A DNA stretch of 64,000 bases from Bacteroidales bacterium WCE2004. GTDB taxonomy: Bacteria > Bacteroidota > Bacteroidia > Bacteroidales > UBA932. The stretch is taken from positions 62,001-126,000 of the forward strand of contig FUZR01000002.1 in the NCBI GenBank assembly GCA_900167895.1, written 5' to 3'. Position 1 is the first letter of the stretch, and the number at the start of each line of letters is the position of its first letter. Shown here piece after piece: positions 24,436-31,869 of this stretch. The notes under the pieces are model-generated. The model worked only from the letters and a program-made list of their open reading frames with translations. It ran no database searches and was not told where the DNA came from. A program made the translations under genes and the position numbers.

Positions 24436-25521
24436 TTATGGCGGCTTCCCGCTCTCAGACGTCTCAATTCTTTCCACGCCCCAGAATTCTAGGTCTAGCT
24501 CCTCTATCAGTGCCTCCAGTTGCTCGTGGTATTCCGGATCGATGTACCGCGCGGCCTTGAGGAAGGCGACGCAGTGTTTCTTTACCGGTTCTCCTACTGG
24601 CTCCGTCTTGTACCTGATGAGCCAGTCGGCGATGTCAATATGATTCTCCAGGTCTTCTGCTGTTGCGTTCTGCTGCAGGATTGGACTGACGGTGATGCCG
24701 AGATCCGGATACTTGGCCAGCTTCTCGGTCCATTCCTGGAATCCGTCGATGTCGGGGAAGGCGATCACCTTTCTGCCTTTCAGGACCAGGAGCCTGTCGT
24801 TTATACAGGACTTTCCTCCGGTTGCCAGCCAGAGATAGCGAGGCATCAGCCCAGCACAGATGAGCGCCGTCTTTTCTGATTCGACCAGGGCCACCGGCTT
24901 GCCCGGATACTGGAGCAGAAGATGCTCGCCGAACAGGCACTGCGTTAGTTCCCAGTTCTTCGGCAGTTGACCGGATTGCTTCATCAGGGAATGCACCCAG
25001 GTGATGCGCCCGGGCATATTCTCATCCTTGATGCGATGTCCTGTCTCGCGGTTGTACTTCATCACCTTGCCCGTCCGGCAGCGACCGAGTTGGTCGAGCT
25101 GGAAGAAGATCACGTCGCCGGAGCGAGTAACACCGACGCGGTATTCCTCAATGAGTTCGCTGACCGCCCTGGGTTCGACGATGGTTTTTAAGAAAGCAAC
25201 CAGATCTGAGTCGTGATTGAAGCGGACGCTGCGGGTCACGACATCATCAGGGAGGAAGCAGAGCGGCTTGGGCTTCGGCTGGTCCAGCCAGGCGGGGCGA
25301 TCTTCGCGCCAATCCTTGCCGGGTTTCAGGTCGGGATGGTCAGCAAAGAACTGCTTTGGGGTGTAGTGGTATGCGCAGCTGGATGAATGGTCGCATCGGC
25401 CCACAGACTCATGCAGCGGCTCTCCGTTCTCATCCACATAGAGCGTAAAGCAACGTTTCCGTCCACAGCGTGGACAGGTATAACGTGTATTTATTCCATT
25501 GTATTTCTGCAAGTTATACAT
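24436..25521 (-). CDS. Toprim primase-like protein (DUF6371 type)
   Basis: 361 residues. The N-terminus has a zinc-finger pattern (CPRCGRKRC, then CDHSSSC) as in phage primases. The toprim core is visible as ALVESEKTALI (Glu), ATGGKSCI and AFPDIDGFQEW (Asp-x-Asp). It should act on the island's DNA replication. I prefer ATG at 25519-25521; a GTG at 25542 is also in frame. It is the last gene of an operon after the HTH protein and the helicase, with which it could make a minimal replication unit. Confidence 0.75.
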   Translation of the reverse strand: MYNLQKYNGINTRYTCPRCGRKRCFTLYVDENGEPLHESVGRCDHSSSCAYHYTPKQFFADHPDLKPGKDWREDRPAWLDQPKPKPLCFLPDDVVTRSVRFNHDSDLVAFLKTIVEPRAVSELIEEYRVGVTRSGDVIFFQLDQLGRCRTGKVMKYNRETGHRIKDENMPGRITWVHSLMKQSGQLPKNWELTQCLFGEHLLLQYPGKPVALVESEKTALICAGLMPRYLWLATGGKSCINDRLLVLKGRKVIAFPDIDGFQEWTEKLAKYPDLGITVSPILQQNATAEDLENHIDIADWLIRYKTEPVGEPVKKHCVAFLKAARYIDPEYHEQLEALIEELDLEFWGVERIETSESGKPP

Positions 25522-25536
25522 TGTCGTAGGAGTTGT

Positions 25537-25692
25537 GTCCACGCGTCCACGGCAGCAGACAAAGTAGCCACCGTGGGCGAAGTGGACTAAGTGGACAGTT
25601 AATCGAAGAGTTTTCGTGTCTCGGCTAGGACTTGGGTGTCCACACCGTCCACGCTGTCCTTAGTGTCTGCGCCCTCGGACGTGGACATGGAC
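25537..25692. repeat. Cluster of GTGGAC/GTCCAC repeats
   Basis: Seven exact copies lie within 156 bases: GTCCAC at 25537, 25545, 25638 and 25647; GTGGAC at 25582, 25591 and 25681. Neighbouring copies are spaced 8 or 9 bases. They fall at the junction of the helicase and primase-like genes, partly between genes and partly in the helicase's last codons. Iterons of a replication origin or regulator sites are possible. Confidence 0.5.
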
Positions 25693-26663
25693 TTAATGCG
25701 AGCTGCGATCTTGCCGACCATAGACTTGGAAATGCCCAGGATTCCGGCTATCTCGCGATAGGATTTTCCCTTCTCCAGCAGTTCCTTGACGTTCTGGTCC
25801 TGAGTATTGTTGTCCTGCTCGGAAGGCTCCCGGAGGTGATTGTACTCCGAGGCAAACTCCTTGAACACGAAGTGGACGTAGCCACCGGTCTTGTCAATTT
25901 CGTACACCAGGACATTGTCGCTGTCGTATCGGAATTCACCGGCTCTGACTTTCAGCTGCTTTACATATCTCAGCCGGCTGTCCTTGGCGCTCTTGCCAAT
26001 GGCGAACACGGAATCAAAGAAATTGTAGAGCTTCTTGGAGCCAGCCAGGTCGTTCTGGGTAATAGGGCTGGTGAGGCTTCGCTTGGGCGTATGCGCGATA
26101 ATCAGTAGGGACCAGCCGTACTGCTTCTTCAGGTTCATCAACTTCATCATGAATATACCGGCGTCCACTCCCTTGTCGGAGTTGTTGCACAGGTAAGTCA
26201 AGTTGTCAATGATGGCCACCTTACAGCGCAGTTTCAGCATTGCTTCCTGGATGTGTGACAGAATCTTCTCCTCGTAGTCTTTGACATCAAGGGACATCGG
26301 GTTGATTTCGGCGCGGAACAGTCCGTCAGGGAAGGGATGGAGCTGGCCAGTATCGGAATCGGTGTATCGCATCTGGAACTGCTTGTCGCTTAACTCGCAG
26401 TCCACCAAGAGGACATTCTGCGTCAGGGCTATTTCTTCGGCCATCTGGACGGCATAGATGGATTTGCCCAGGTTGGAGTCGGAGAACAAGCAGCAGACCT
26501 CGCCTTCGTACCAGAGTTCGTGGTAGAGTGGGTCAGGATTGGGGCGTTTGCTCGCGTCGGTGAGGGTGCGGTTTGCAGTCTTGACGGTGAACATTCCGAT
26601 ATTGTCCGCAGCTGCCGCGCTCTCGACTTCGGCGCTGATTGCTTTGATAGGATCTACTTCCAT
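25599..26663 (-). CDS. RecA/RepA-like helicase ATPase
   Basis: 354 residues. A variant Walker A (SDSNLGKSIYA, near residue 62) and Walker B (VAIIDNLTYL) place it with RepA/AAA_25 hexameric ATPases. A C-terminal HTH (SYREIAGILGISKSMVGKIA) suggests sequence-specific DNA binding and could target the repeats at its own 3' end. It follows the excisionase-like HTH gene by 15 bases and precedes the primase-like gene. Together they suggest that the island replicates after excision. Confidence 0.8.
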   Translation of the reverse strand: MEVDPIKAISAEVESAAAADNIGMFTVKTANRTLTDASKRPNPDPLYHELWYEGEVCCLFSDSNLGKSIYAVQMAEEIALTQNVLLVDCELSDKQFQMRYTDSDTGQLHPFPDGLFRAEINPMSLDVKDYEEKILSHIQEAMLKLRCKVAIIDNLTYLCNNSDKGVDAGIFMMKLMNLKKQYGWSLLIIAHTPKRSLTSPITQNDLAGSKKLYNFFDSVFAIGKSAKDSRLRYVKQLKVRAGEFRYDSDNVLVYEIDKTGGYVHFVFKEFASEYNHLREPSEQDNNTQDQNVKELLEKGKSYREIAGILGISKSMVGKIAARIKSMSTSEGADTKDSVDGVDTQVLAETRKLFD

Positions 26664-26678
26664 AGCGTGAGTCTCCTA

Positions 26679-26963
26679 TCAGTGCTGGTAACGAAAGACG
26701 GCTTTGGTCTCGATCGCTTCGTCGAGTTCGTCGGCATCTACGAGGGTCTTGCCTTCGAGCTTGAGGATGGTGATCTTGCCCTTCTTGGCCAGACGGTAGA
26801 AGGTGGTTGTACCAATCTTGAGTTTGTGGCAGGCCTCCTCCCTGGTATAGTATCTCTTTTCACTCCTTTGGGCGACTTCTGCGCCTACCTCGGCAATGGC
26901 CTCGGCGATAATGGGTTTCAGGATATTCTTGACGAATCCCCGAATCATATCTGTTTCAGACAT
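26679..26963 (-). CDS. Excisionase-like HTH_17 protein
   Basis: 94 residues. The C-terminal part is a winged HTH of the excisionase/MerR-like type (YTREEACHKLKIGTTTFYRL, then TLVDADELDEAI). The N-terminal helix region is amphipathic. In Bacteroidota elements such proteins open the replication/excision operon. It could act as a directionality factor for the integrase or as a regulator. The gene has a palindromic operator in its leader. Confidence 0.75.
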   Translation of the reverse strand: MSETDMIRGFVKNILKPIIAEAIAEVGAEVAQRSEKRYYTREEACHKLKIGTTTFYRLAKKGKITILKLEGKTLVDADELDEAIETKAVFRYQH

Positions 26964-27012
26964 AATTTTTGGTTATTTTGAATTGTTAGTGAAAAGGAGT
27001 CGCGACGTCCTA

Positions 27013-27041
27013 CTACCAGCCTGGTAGCAAAAACAAAAATA
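27013..27041 (-). promoter_or_regulatory. Promoter and operator of the replication operon
   Basis: A -7 element TATTTTTG is read on the minus strand (27034-27041). Just downstream lies a perfect inverted repeat CTACCAG-C-CTGGTAG (27013-27027). A bound repressor would block initiation of the HTH/helicase/primase operon. Confidence 0.6.
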
Positions 27042-27545
27042 TAAGCAAAATGTGGAAATATGAAAATGATTATTGGCAGTTTTTGACCGACTGAAAGTAT
27101 TAAGTTCGCGCTATATCTTTACATCGTAACTAATTGTTTGATAATTAAAAAGGTGTGAGTTTTCACGCGCTTCGGTATGCCGTGGCTCGTTCCGGGGTGC
27201 AAACTGGAGCGCTCGTAGCACGGGTAAAAAAATCAAAAAAAGTTTTCAACAAGAAGACACTTTCAAATTGTTACCACCTCATTCCATGATGCTCAGTTAC
27301 GTTTTCAAAAAACGCGTTTTCTATGCATTTTCGGCCTTTCTGACGCAGAATTATAGTATTGAACTTACGGATTTTTTAATCAGTCACTGAATAATGCCCA
27401 TTTGAGCGCGTTACAGCGAGGGGTAATTATAAAGTAATGATGTAGATACATATATATAACAGTTTGATTGTCATTTCCACATTTTCTGCCGAACTTCGCG
27501 GTAGAGAATAGACTTGAAACTTGTTACAGCATACGCGCTTAAACT
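27042..27545. other. Gene-free region between divergent operons
   Basis: This stretch of about 500 bases separates the replication operon from the cargo operon. No credible gene is seen. It contains an imperfect hairpin of about 47 bases near 27180-27226 (CCGTG pairs with CACGG, GTTCC with GGAGC), which is a GC-rich island in AT-rich sequence, a TATCTTTA element near 27110, and short A/T tracts. Its position suits a replication or nicking origin plus the promoter of the cargo operon, but nothing decisive is visible. Confidence 0.4.
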
Positions 27546-28592
27546 ATGATTGCACTTCCTTCCATAGCATTCGGTGGGTTCTCCGGTTCGGCAAAGGATG
27601 TTACGGCCAGACAAGTTCACGGCCGTAGCATCCTTACTGTTCGAGCCTGGCCTACTGGACCGACATCCAACGCCCAGGTGGTCCGCCGCGCTTCCTTGAA
27701 GAAGATAGCCAAATCCTGGCAGCTGCTGACTTCTGACCAGATGCGTGATTGGGACAGGCTGGCGGAGCAGAACTCCGGACAGAGTGTATTCGGCCAGAAG
27801 GCCGTGATCTCGGGCCTCAATCTTTTTGTCCGCCTGAATGCTAACCGGGCAATGGCTGGCGAGCCACTGCTGATGAATGCTCCGGCTTCCAATGTTCCAG
27901 TTCCGAATGTTATCTATACTCAGGTCGCAATCACGCCTGATCTTGTCGTATTCGGAGGTATCAAGCACGAGCCTGCGCCTCTGAAACTGGTCGTGAAGAT
28001 GTCCGTCTCCCAAAGTCCTGGCGTTTCCAACGGTTGGAGCAAGACTGTCATAATCACCCCCGGATCAGAAGATGACTGGGGTGAAGTGGATGTGACGACC
28101 CTGTATCTGAAAACCATTGGCGTTGAACCTGTGCCGGGAGAGAAGGTCTTCATCCAGACCTATTGGCTTGACACTGCCTCTGGCTTCACAGGAATTGAGT
28201 GCCGCGATACTGTCATCGTAACCGGCGAATCTCCTTACCAGCGCCGTGTGAAGGTAACAATGGACAACCTCGATCCCAATGAAGATAATAATGTCTCTGC
28301 CATTGACGTGGACTTCTCCACCGGTGCTCCTGTAGCGCAGTTCAATGCGGTATGCCTGGGCCACAGTGACGTAGCTTCTTCCGAGATACATCTGGACCAG
28401 GAACTGCCTGCTGATGTCATCGGTACCGGAATCTGTATGGGCCGTGCAAATGGGCCCGACGGAAAGATTGTTGTGCAGTCCTACCTGGTATGGATTCATA
28501 ACTACGACGGCAAAGCTGAGATGACCTTCGCTCATCGAGGCGGCTACTATGTAAAACCCACGGAGTGCTTCGGCGCCGGTGTCATGTATTAA
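27546..28592 (+). CDS. Island paralog family member 2, unknown function
   Basis: 348 residues. The N-terminal 100 residues match paralogs 1 and 3: LPSIAFGGFSGSAKDVTARQ, then SWQLLTSDQMRDWDRLA and ISGLNLFVRLN. The remaining 250 residues are beta-rich, with two similar-looking segments and a C-terminal domain (VAQFNAVCLGHSDVASS). There is no signal peptide. It is the first gene of the cargo operon and is followed by a 246-residue unknown, holin-like and spanin-like genes. A virion or tail-like structural role fits the neighbourhood but is inferred. Confidence 0.7.
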   Translation: MIALPSIAFGGFSGSAKDVTARQVHGRSILTVRAWPTGPTSNAQVVRRASLKKIAKSWQLLTSDQMRDWDRLAEQNSGQSVFGQKAVISGLNLFVRLNANRAMAGEPLLMNAPASNVPVPNVIYTQVAITPDLVVFGGIKHEPAPLKLVVKMSVSQSPGVSNGWSKTVIITPGSEDDWGEVDVTTLYLKTIGVEPVPGEKVFIQTYWLDTASGFTGIECRDTVIVTGESPYQRRVKVTMDNLDPNEDNNVSAIDVDFSTGAPVAQFNAVCLGHSDVASSEIHLDQELPADVIGTGICMGRANGPDGKIVVQSYLVWIHNYDGKAEMTFAHRGGYYVKPTECFGAGVMY

Positions 28593-28610
28593 CCTTCAAA
28601 CTGAAAAGCC

Positions 28611-29351
28611 ATGTTCAACAGTACAGGAAATAACTTTGGTGCCGGCCAGATCCAGTTCAAGGATTATCAGGCTTCCAACTACGTGGTCCTGAACTCCAAG
28701 TTTACCTTTGACACCACCAGTCCGGCTTACCAGGCTTGCGAGCAGCTGGAGATTTATGTGCCGGATCTCACCATAGACCGCAGTGCAGTTGGTGCTGTCT
28801 TTATCCGCTTCGAGGATGAACAGCATTACTCCTGGGGTGACTCCATCTATGACGGCGGCTCTATCCTCAAGTCCTGGGTGAAGGATAAGAACACGATTGT
28901 GATTGAAAAGCAGCCCTGGTTCGACCAAAATGGCCCGCTCATCATCTACATCCTGACGCTGTACCCTCAGCTTAACCAGGGTGCCAACACTATTAAGGGG
29001 ATACAGCAGCGCCTTACCATGACCACTGATGGCAATTACCTCCATTTCAGTTACGAGACGTTCATGGTAGCGTTTGAGCATTGGGTATTCATCCATCTTC
29101 TGTTCTCCGGGTGCACCTATGCTTACAGGGATTCTCTCTGGGAGGTAACGATGGAAGAGTTGCCAGCAGGCATTACGGCGGATATTCCCATTTGTGGAGG
29201 TGGCAACCAGATGCACCCTGAATGCGACGGTATGACAGAAGCCCACATTGAGAACGGGGTTCTTAGCAACCAGCGTCGTGTGATGGGGTTTTGGGACACC
29301 GGCCACGATCCGTTTGTGTACGCTTTCCTAGTTCGTGATACCAACGCATAA
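28611..29351 (+). CDS. Unknown cargo protein
   Basis: 246 residues, no signal peptide or membrane helix, rich in beta strands and aromatic residues (LEIYVPDLTIDRSAVGAVFI, HYSWGDSIYDGG). A Cys/Gly-rich loop (PICGGGNQMHPECDG) lies near the C-terminus. I recognise no family. It lies 18 bases after paralog 2 and is coupled to the holin-like gene by a TAATG overlap, so it belongs to the same functional unit. A structural or receptor-binding role is possible. Confidence 0.6.
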   Translation: MFNSTGNNFGAGQIQFKDYQASNYVVLNSKFTFDTTSPAYQACEQLEIYVPDLTIDRSAVGAVFIRFEDEQHYSWGDSIYDGGSILKSWVKDKNTIVIEKQPWFDQNGPLIIYILTLYPQLNQGANTIKGIQQRLTMTTDGNYLHFSYETFMVAFEHWVFIHLLFSGCTYAYRDSLWEVTMEELPAGITADIPICGGGNQMHPECDGMTEAHIENGVLSNQRRVMGFWDTGHDPFVYAFLVRDTNA

Positions 29352-29626
29352 TGACTATGGACCAGAAGAAGAAAATAGAACTCACACGCCTGCAGGGCAT
29401 CATTGCTGTGGCCAGTTTCAGCAGTGGCGTCATCATCGCCTCCGTGTGCCTCTTCTTCATCCCGCCGCTGGGAGAGATAGCCAGTTCGGCCGTGAGCATC
29501 GTCAGTGAACTGCTTGTGTTGTGCGGAGCCATCCTGGGCGTGAAAGCCAGCTATGACGTCAAGTTCCGGAAGTTTGAAGCCGAACTCAACCAGGTAATTG
29601 AGAACGATAACAGAAATACACCATAG
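29351..29626 (+). CDS. Holin-like small membrane protein
   Basis: 91 residues with two hydrophobic helices (GIIAVASFSSGVIIASVCLFF and IVSELLVLCGAILGV), short charged ends and a C-terminal acidic helix (FRKFEAELNQVIENDN). This matches the size and topology of class II holins. The ATG overlaps the previous stop (TAATG); a second ATG two codons later is equally usable. It lies before a spanin-like gene and near an amidase, which supports a lysis role. Small membrane proteins are hard to assign by sequence alone. Confidence 0.55.
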   Translation: MTMDQKKKIELTRLQGIIAVASFSSGVIIASVCLFFIPPLGEIASSAVSIVSELLVLCGAILGVKASYDVKFRKFEAELNQVIENDNRNTP

Positions 29627-29634
29627 ACCAACCT

Positions 29635-30114
29635 ATGAAACACTTCTTGCCTCTGCTTCTGCTCCTCGTGGCCTCTGCCTGCGGTACTGTCCGGACGCTT
29701 CCAGTCCAGGACAGTACTCGGGTAGAAGTGCGTGTAGAGAAGGAAATCGTGGTGGATACCGCCTGGGTGGAGCTGCCGATAATCGAGGAGAAAGTGGTGA
29801 CGTTGGATACGGCGTCGGTTCTGGAGAACCGGTATGCCAAGAGCGAGGCGGTGGTATCCAATGGCCGGCTGTCTCACTCGCTGGCGACGAAGGCCGTTCG
29901 GGAACCGGTAAAAGTGGAGAAGGAGCTTGTCTACCGGGACAGCCTGGTCTATAGGGACAGAGTGGTCAGGGAAGAGGTGAGGGTAGAGAAGGAACTAACC
30001 CCCTGGCAAACAATGAAGATGAGGACCGGAGGTGTTTGCTTGTTTTTTATACTATTGATAATCATATATTTTGTTATAAAACTTTTGTTCAACCTTAATC
30101 TTTTCAAACTATGA
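29635..30114 (+). CDS. Protein with unimolecular spanin architecture
   Basis: 159 residues. The N-terminus is a lipoprotein signal (LLLLLVASAC, Cys16) and the C-terminus a single transmembrane helix (GGVCLFFILLIIIYFVIKLLF). Between them is a periplasmic segment of about 110 residues with short repeated charged motifs (VRVEKEIVV, VKVEKEL, VRVEKEL) likely to be helical. A lipid-anchored N-terminus plus an inner-membrane C-terminus is the layout of u-spanins, which fuse the two membranes at phage lysis. The stop overlaps the next start (ATGA). Confidence 0.6.
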   Translation: MKHFLPLLLLLVASACGTVRTLPVQDSTRVEVRVEKEIVVDTAWVELPIIEEKVVTLDTASVLENRYAKSEAVVSNGRLSHSLATKAVREPVKVEKELVYRDSLVYRDRVVREEVRVEKELTPWQTMKMRTGGVCLFFILLIIIYFVIKLLFNLNLFKL

Positions 30115-30797
30115 AGTACATTCCTTCTATCGCTTTCGAAGAGATGTCTGGCTCCGCCAAGGGCGTGACCGCAGCGAAGGTCAAGAGCCGCAAGTACATC
30201 CGCAACCGTGGCTACGGCGGCAGCACCCGCACGAGCTACCAGGCGTCCGTGAAGGCCGTGTTCAAGCAGCTGAGCCAGGCTTGGAAGGGGCTGACCAACG
30301 CGCAGATCCTGGCCTGGAACGCCGCCGCCAACACCGCCGAGGGCCGCTCGGTGCTGGGTACCAAGAGCAAGATCAGCGGCTGCAACCTCTTCATGAGGCT
30401 GAACTACTGGGTCGTGTACTGCGGTGGCAGCATCATGACCGCCGTGCCGACGCTCTCTGGCATTGAGGCTCCGGCCGATGCGACCGTGGTTCTCTCCAGC
30501 TCGGCGATGACCTTCCAGCTGGCTGATATCCCCAGCGACGTCACCAACCTGAAGCTCATCATCCAGGCCTCCGAGCCCCAGGGCAACGGCATCACCCGCG
30601 CCTACAGCAAGGCTGCTGCCTTTGGCGATCCTCTCACTCCGGTGACCACCGCCATCGACATCAAGTCTGACTACGACGAGAAGTGCGGCGCTCCTTCGGC
30701 CGGCTATCCGAAGGTCTTCTTCCGCTACTTCTACGTCAACACCGCCACCGGGGAGAAGTCCGGCGAGAAGATGGCCAGCGCAGTGCTGTCTGCCTAG
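30111..30797 (+). CDS. Island paralog family member 3, unknown function
   Basis: 228 residues. It shares IPSIAFEEMSGSAKGVTAAK with paralog 2, AWKGLTNAQILAWNAAA, and ISGCNLFMRLN. The C-terminal half (TFQLADIPSDVTNLKLIIQA) resembles an immunoglobulin-like or tail-type beta domain. There is no signal peptide. It ends the cargo operon and is followed by a terminator. The third block (NLF.R.N) is the most conserved feature of the family. Confidence 0.7.
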   Translation: MKYIPSIAFEEMSGSAKGVTAAKVKSRKYIRNRGYGGSTRTSYQASVKAVFKQLSQAWKGLTNAQILAWNAAANTAEGRSVLGTKSKISGCNLFMRLNYWVVYCGGSIMTAVPTLSGIEAPADATVVLSSSAMTFQLADIPSDVTNLKLIIQASEPQGNGITRAYSKAAAFGDPLTPVTTAIDIKSDYDEKCGAPSAGYPKVFFRYFYVNTATGEKSGEKMASAVLSA

Positions 30798-30833
30798 CAG
30801 CTGCCGGGTAACCGGCGCTTTCCTCTGACGACG

Positions 30834-30866
30834 AAGCCCCGACTGTCAATGACGGCCGGGGCTTTT
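30834..30866 (+). terminator. Terminator of the cargo operon
   Basis: AAGCCCCG pairs with CGGGGCTT around a 15-base loop, then TTTT. A smaller hairpin GCCGG-GTAA-CCGGC precedes it. It also separates the cargo operon from the convergent amidase gene. Confidence 0.8.
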
Positions 30867-30881
30867 CGTGCGATTTTTGGG

Positions 30882-31472
30882 CTATATAGAGAGGAAGTGG
30901 CGGATTCCTTCAACGTGAAGATTGACGAGAGCCTGAGAGCCCTCTGCGGACTCAAGGAAGGCAACATCCTCGCGGTTATCCATAAAGAGGTTCTCGGTCA
31001 GGACAGCGGGGCAGCTGGTGTGGCGAATGATATAGAAGTCCTTCTCGATGTCGGGATCTCCGTCGGCGAAGTCGGTCCGGAGACGCATTCCCGGCAGATG
31101 GTTTTTCGCGGCTTCGTACAGGCACGTTGCCAGGGCGTCGGCCTTGGTCTTGCCTCGGGTGGTGAAGCAGCTCCATCCCCGAGCATCGAGCCAATTCTGG
31201 CCTTTTCCGGCGGCGTTAACGTGGATGGAGATGAGAAACACCTGATCGTTCCCGAGCTGCCTACAGACGGCGTTTACGCGGCGGCAGCGCTCCTTTAGGG
31301 AGATGTCTTCGCGTTCTGGGACTACGAGCTGGGCGTCGAGGCCCAGGGCAAGGAGCCGTTCTCTGATCAGGAAGGAGAGGTAGCGATTGTAGGCGTATTC
31401 GCGGAAGTGTCCGTCAGGACTCCGTTTTCCGGGAGTGTCAAAGCCGTGGCCGTTGTCGAGAAGTATCTTCAT
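30882..31472 (-). CDS. N-acetylmuramoyl-L-alanine amidase (Amidase_3)
   Basis: 196 residues, nearly all one Amidase_3 domain. The zinc/catalytic set appears as DNGHGFDTPGK (His), FREYAYNR (Glu), ISIHVNAA (His) and LTENLFMDN (Glu). The enzyme cuts the bond between muramic acid and the stem peptide. It has no signal peptide when started at ATG 31470-31472, as expected for an endolysin released through a holin. It is convergent with the cargo operon and is the last gene before the right end. Upstream in-frame extension to 31532 has no family support. Confidence 0.88.
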   Translation of the reverse strand: MKILLDNGHGFDTPGKRSPDGHFREYAYNRYLSFLIRERLLALGLDAQLVVPEREDISLKERCRRVNAVCRQLGNDQVFLISIHVNAAGKGQNWLDARGWSCFTTRGKTKADALATCLYEAAKNHLPGMRLRTDFADGDPDIEKDFYIIRHTSCPAVLTENLFMDNREDVAFLESAEGSQALVNLHVEGIRHFLSI

Positions 31473-31542
31473 AGTTGTCGTCTTGGATTTGACGACAAGG
31501 TGGATATAAAATGTGGAAATAACTATATCCAAGTTTTTCCAT

Positions 31543-31629
31543 TATCTTTGCACTGGATACGCCGAACACGGAGTATTCATAAACGCAACGGCCCGGACGT
31601 ATACTTTGAGTGTACCTCCGGGCTTTTTT
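31543..31629 (+). ncRNA. Candidate small RNA near the right end
   Basis: A TATCTTTG element (31543-31550) is followed about 40 bases later by a canonical terminator (GCCCGGA 31591-31597, TCCGGGC 31617-31623, six T residues). No open frame starts with ATG in between, so a transcript of about 70 bases is possible. No -33 element is visible, so this is only a candidate. Confidence 0.3.
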
Positions 31630-31640
31630 GTTGGTTTTCA

Positions 31641-31667
31641 CAAAATGTAGGCACGATGTAGGCACAT
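31641..31667 (+). repeat. Right arm-type integrase site pair
   Basis: Two ATGTAGGCAC copies 11 bases apart, in the same orientation as the pair at 15207-15233 and identical over 26 of 27 bases. They lie 46 bases inside the right attachment core. Confidence 0.75.
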
Positions 31668-31671
31668 TTTG

Positions 31672-31706
31672 GAAAAGAAATGCCCCCACAGGTATCTGTA
31701 GGGGCA
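31672..31706 (-). terminator. Element-supplied terminator for tRNA-Phe
   Basis: On the minus strand TGCCCCTACAG pairs with CTGTGGGGGCA across ATAC, and TTTCTTTT follows. It starts five bases after the encoded CCA end of tRNA-Phe and replaces the native terminator now at 15064-15090. Confidence 0.85.
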
Positions 31707-31710
31707 TTTT

Positions 31711-31786
31711 TGGTGGTGCTGGGAAGAATCGAACTGCCGACACAAGGATTTTCAGTCCTTTGCTCTACCATCTGAGCTACAGCACC
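31711..31786 (-). tRNA. tRNA-Phe (anticodon GAA)
   Basis: A 76-base cloverleaf: acceptor GGTGCTG/CAGCACC, D-arm GCTC/GAGC, anticodon arm AAGGA-CTGAAAA-TCCTT with GAA, variable GTGTC, and T-loop TTCGATT. Discriminator A and an encoded CCA end (31711-31713) follow. The T-stem GGCAG/CTTCC contains one C-T mismatch. The 3' part doubles as the right attachment site of the island. Confidence 0.95.
31713..31725 (+). repeat. Right attachment site of the island
   Basis: GTGGTGCTGGGAA, identical to 15094-15106, covers tRNA-Phe positions 62-74 on the minus strand. Outside the core the two ends differ at once. Confidence 0.85.
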
Positions 31787-31869
31787 AGTTGTGTTTTGGG
31801 ATTGCAAATATAGGAACAGTTTGCGAATCCACCAAATTTAATTTGCGATTTTGCGCAGAAAAAATGCGA

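Larger units (their letters stand above)
15094..31725. mobile_element. 16.6-kb integrated island in tRNA-Phe
   Basis: It is bounded by a 13-base duplication of the tRNA-Phe 3' end. A tyrosine integrase lies next to the left end and paired arm-type repeats near both ends. The interior is visibly less GC-rich than the chromosome and has different gene content: repressor, restriction-modification cassette, primase-helicase module, hairpin array, and a holin/spanin/amidase-like set with paralogous unknown proteins. No conjugation, relaxase, terminase, portal or recognised capsid gene is visible. It could be a phage satellite, a prophage of an uncommon type, or a defence island that moves with a helper. 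Confidence 0.88.

Noticed and set aside
25621..25692. Reading all GTCCAC copies as pure regulatory repeats
   Set aside because: Copies from 25638 on lie in the helicase's coding end and encode a repeating Val-Asp pattern, so part of the repetition may be protein-driven. Only the intergenic copies argue independently for sites.
15285..31472. Integrative conjugative element
   Set aside because: No relaxase, coupling protein or tra gene is visible in the 16.6 kb.
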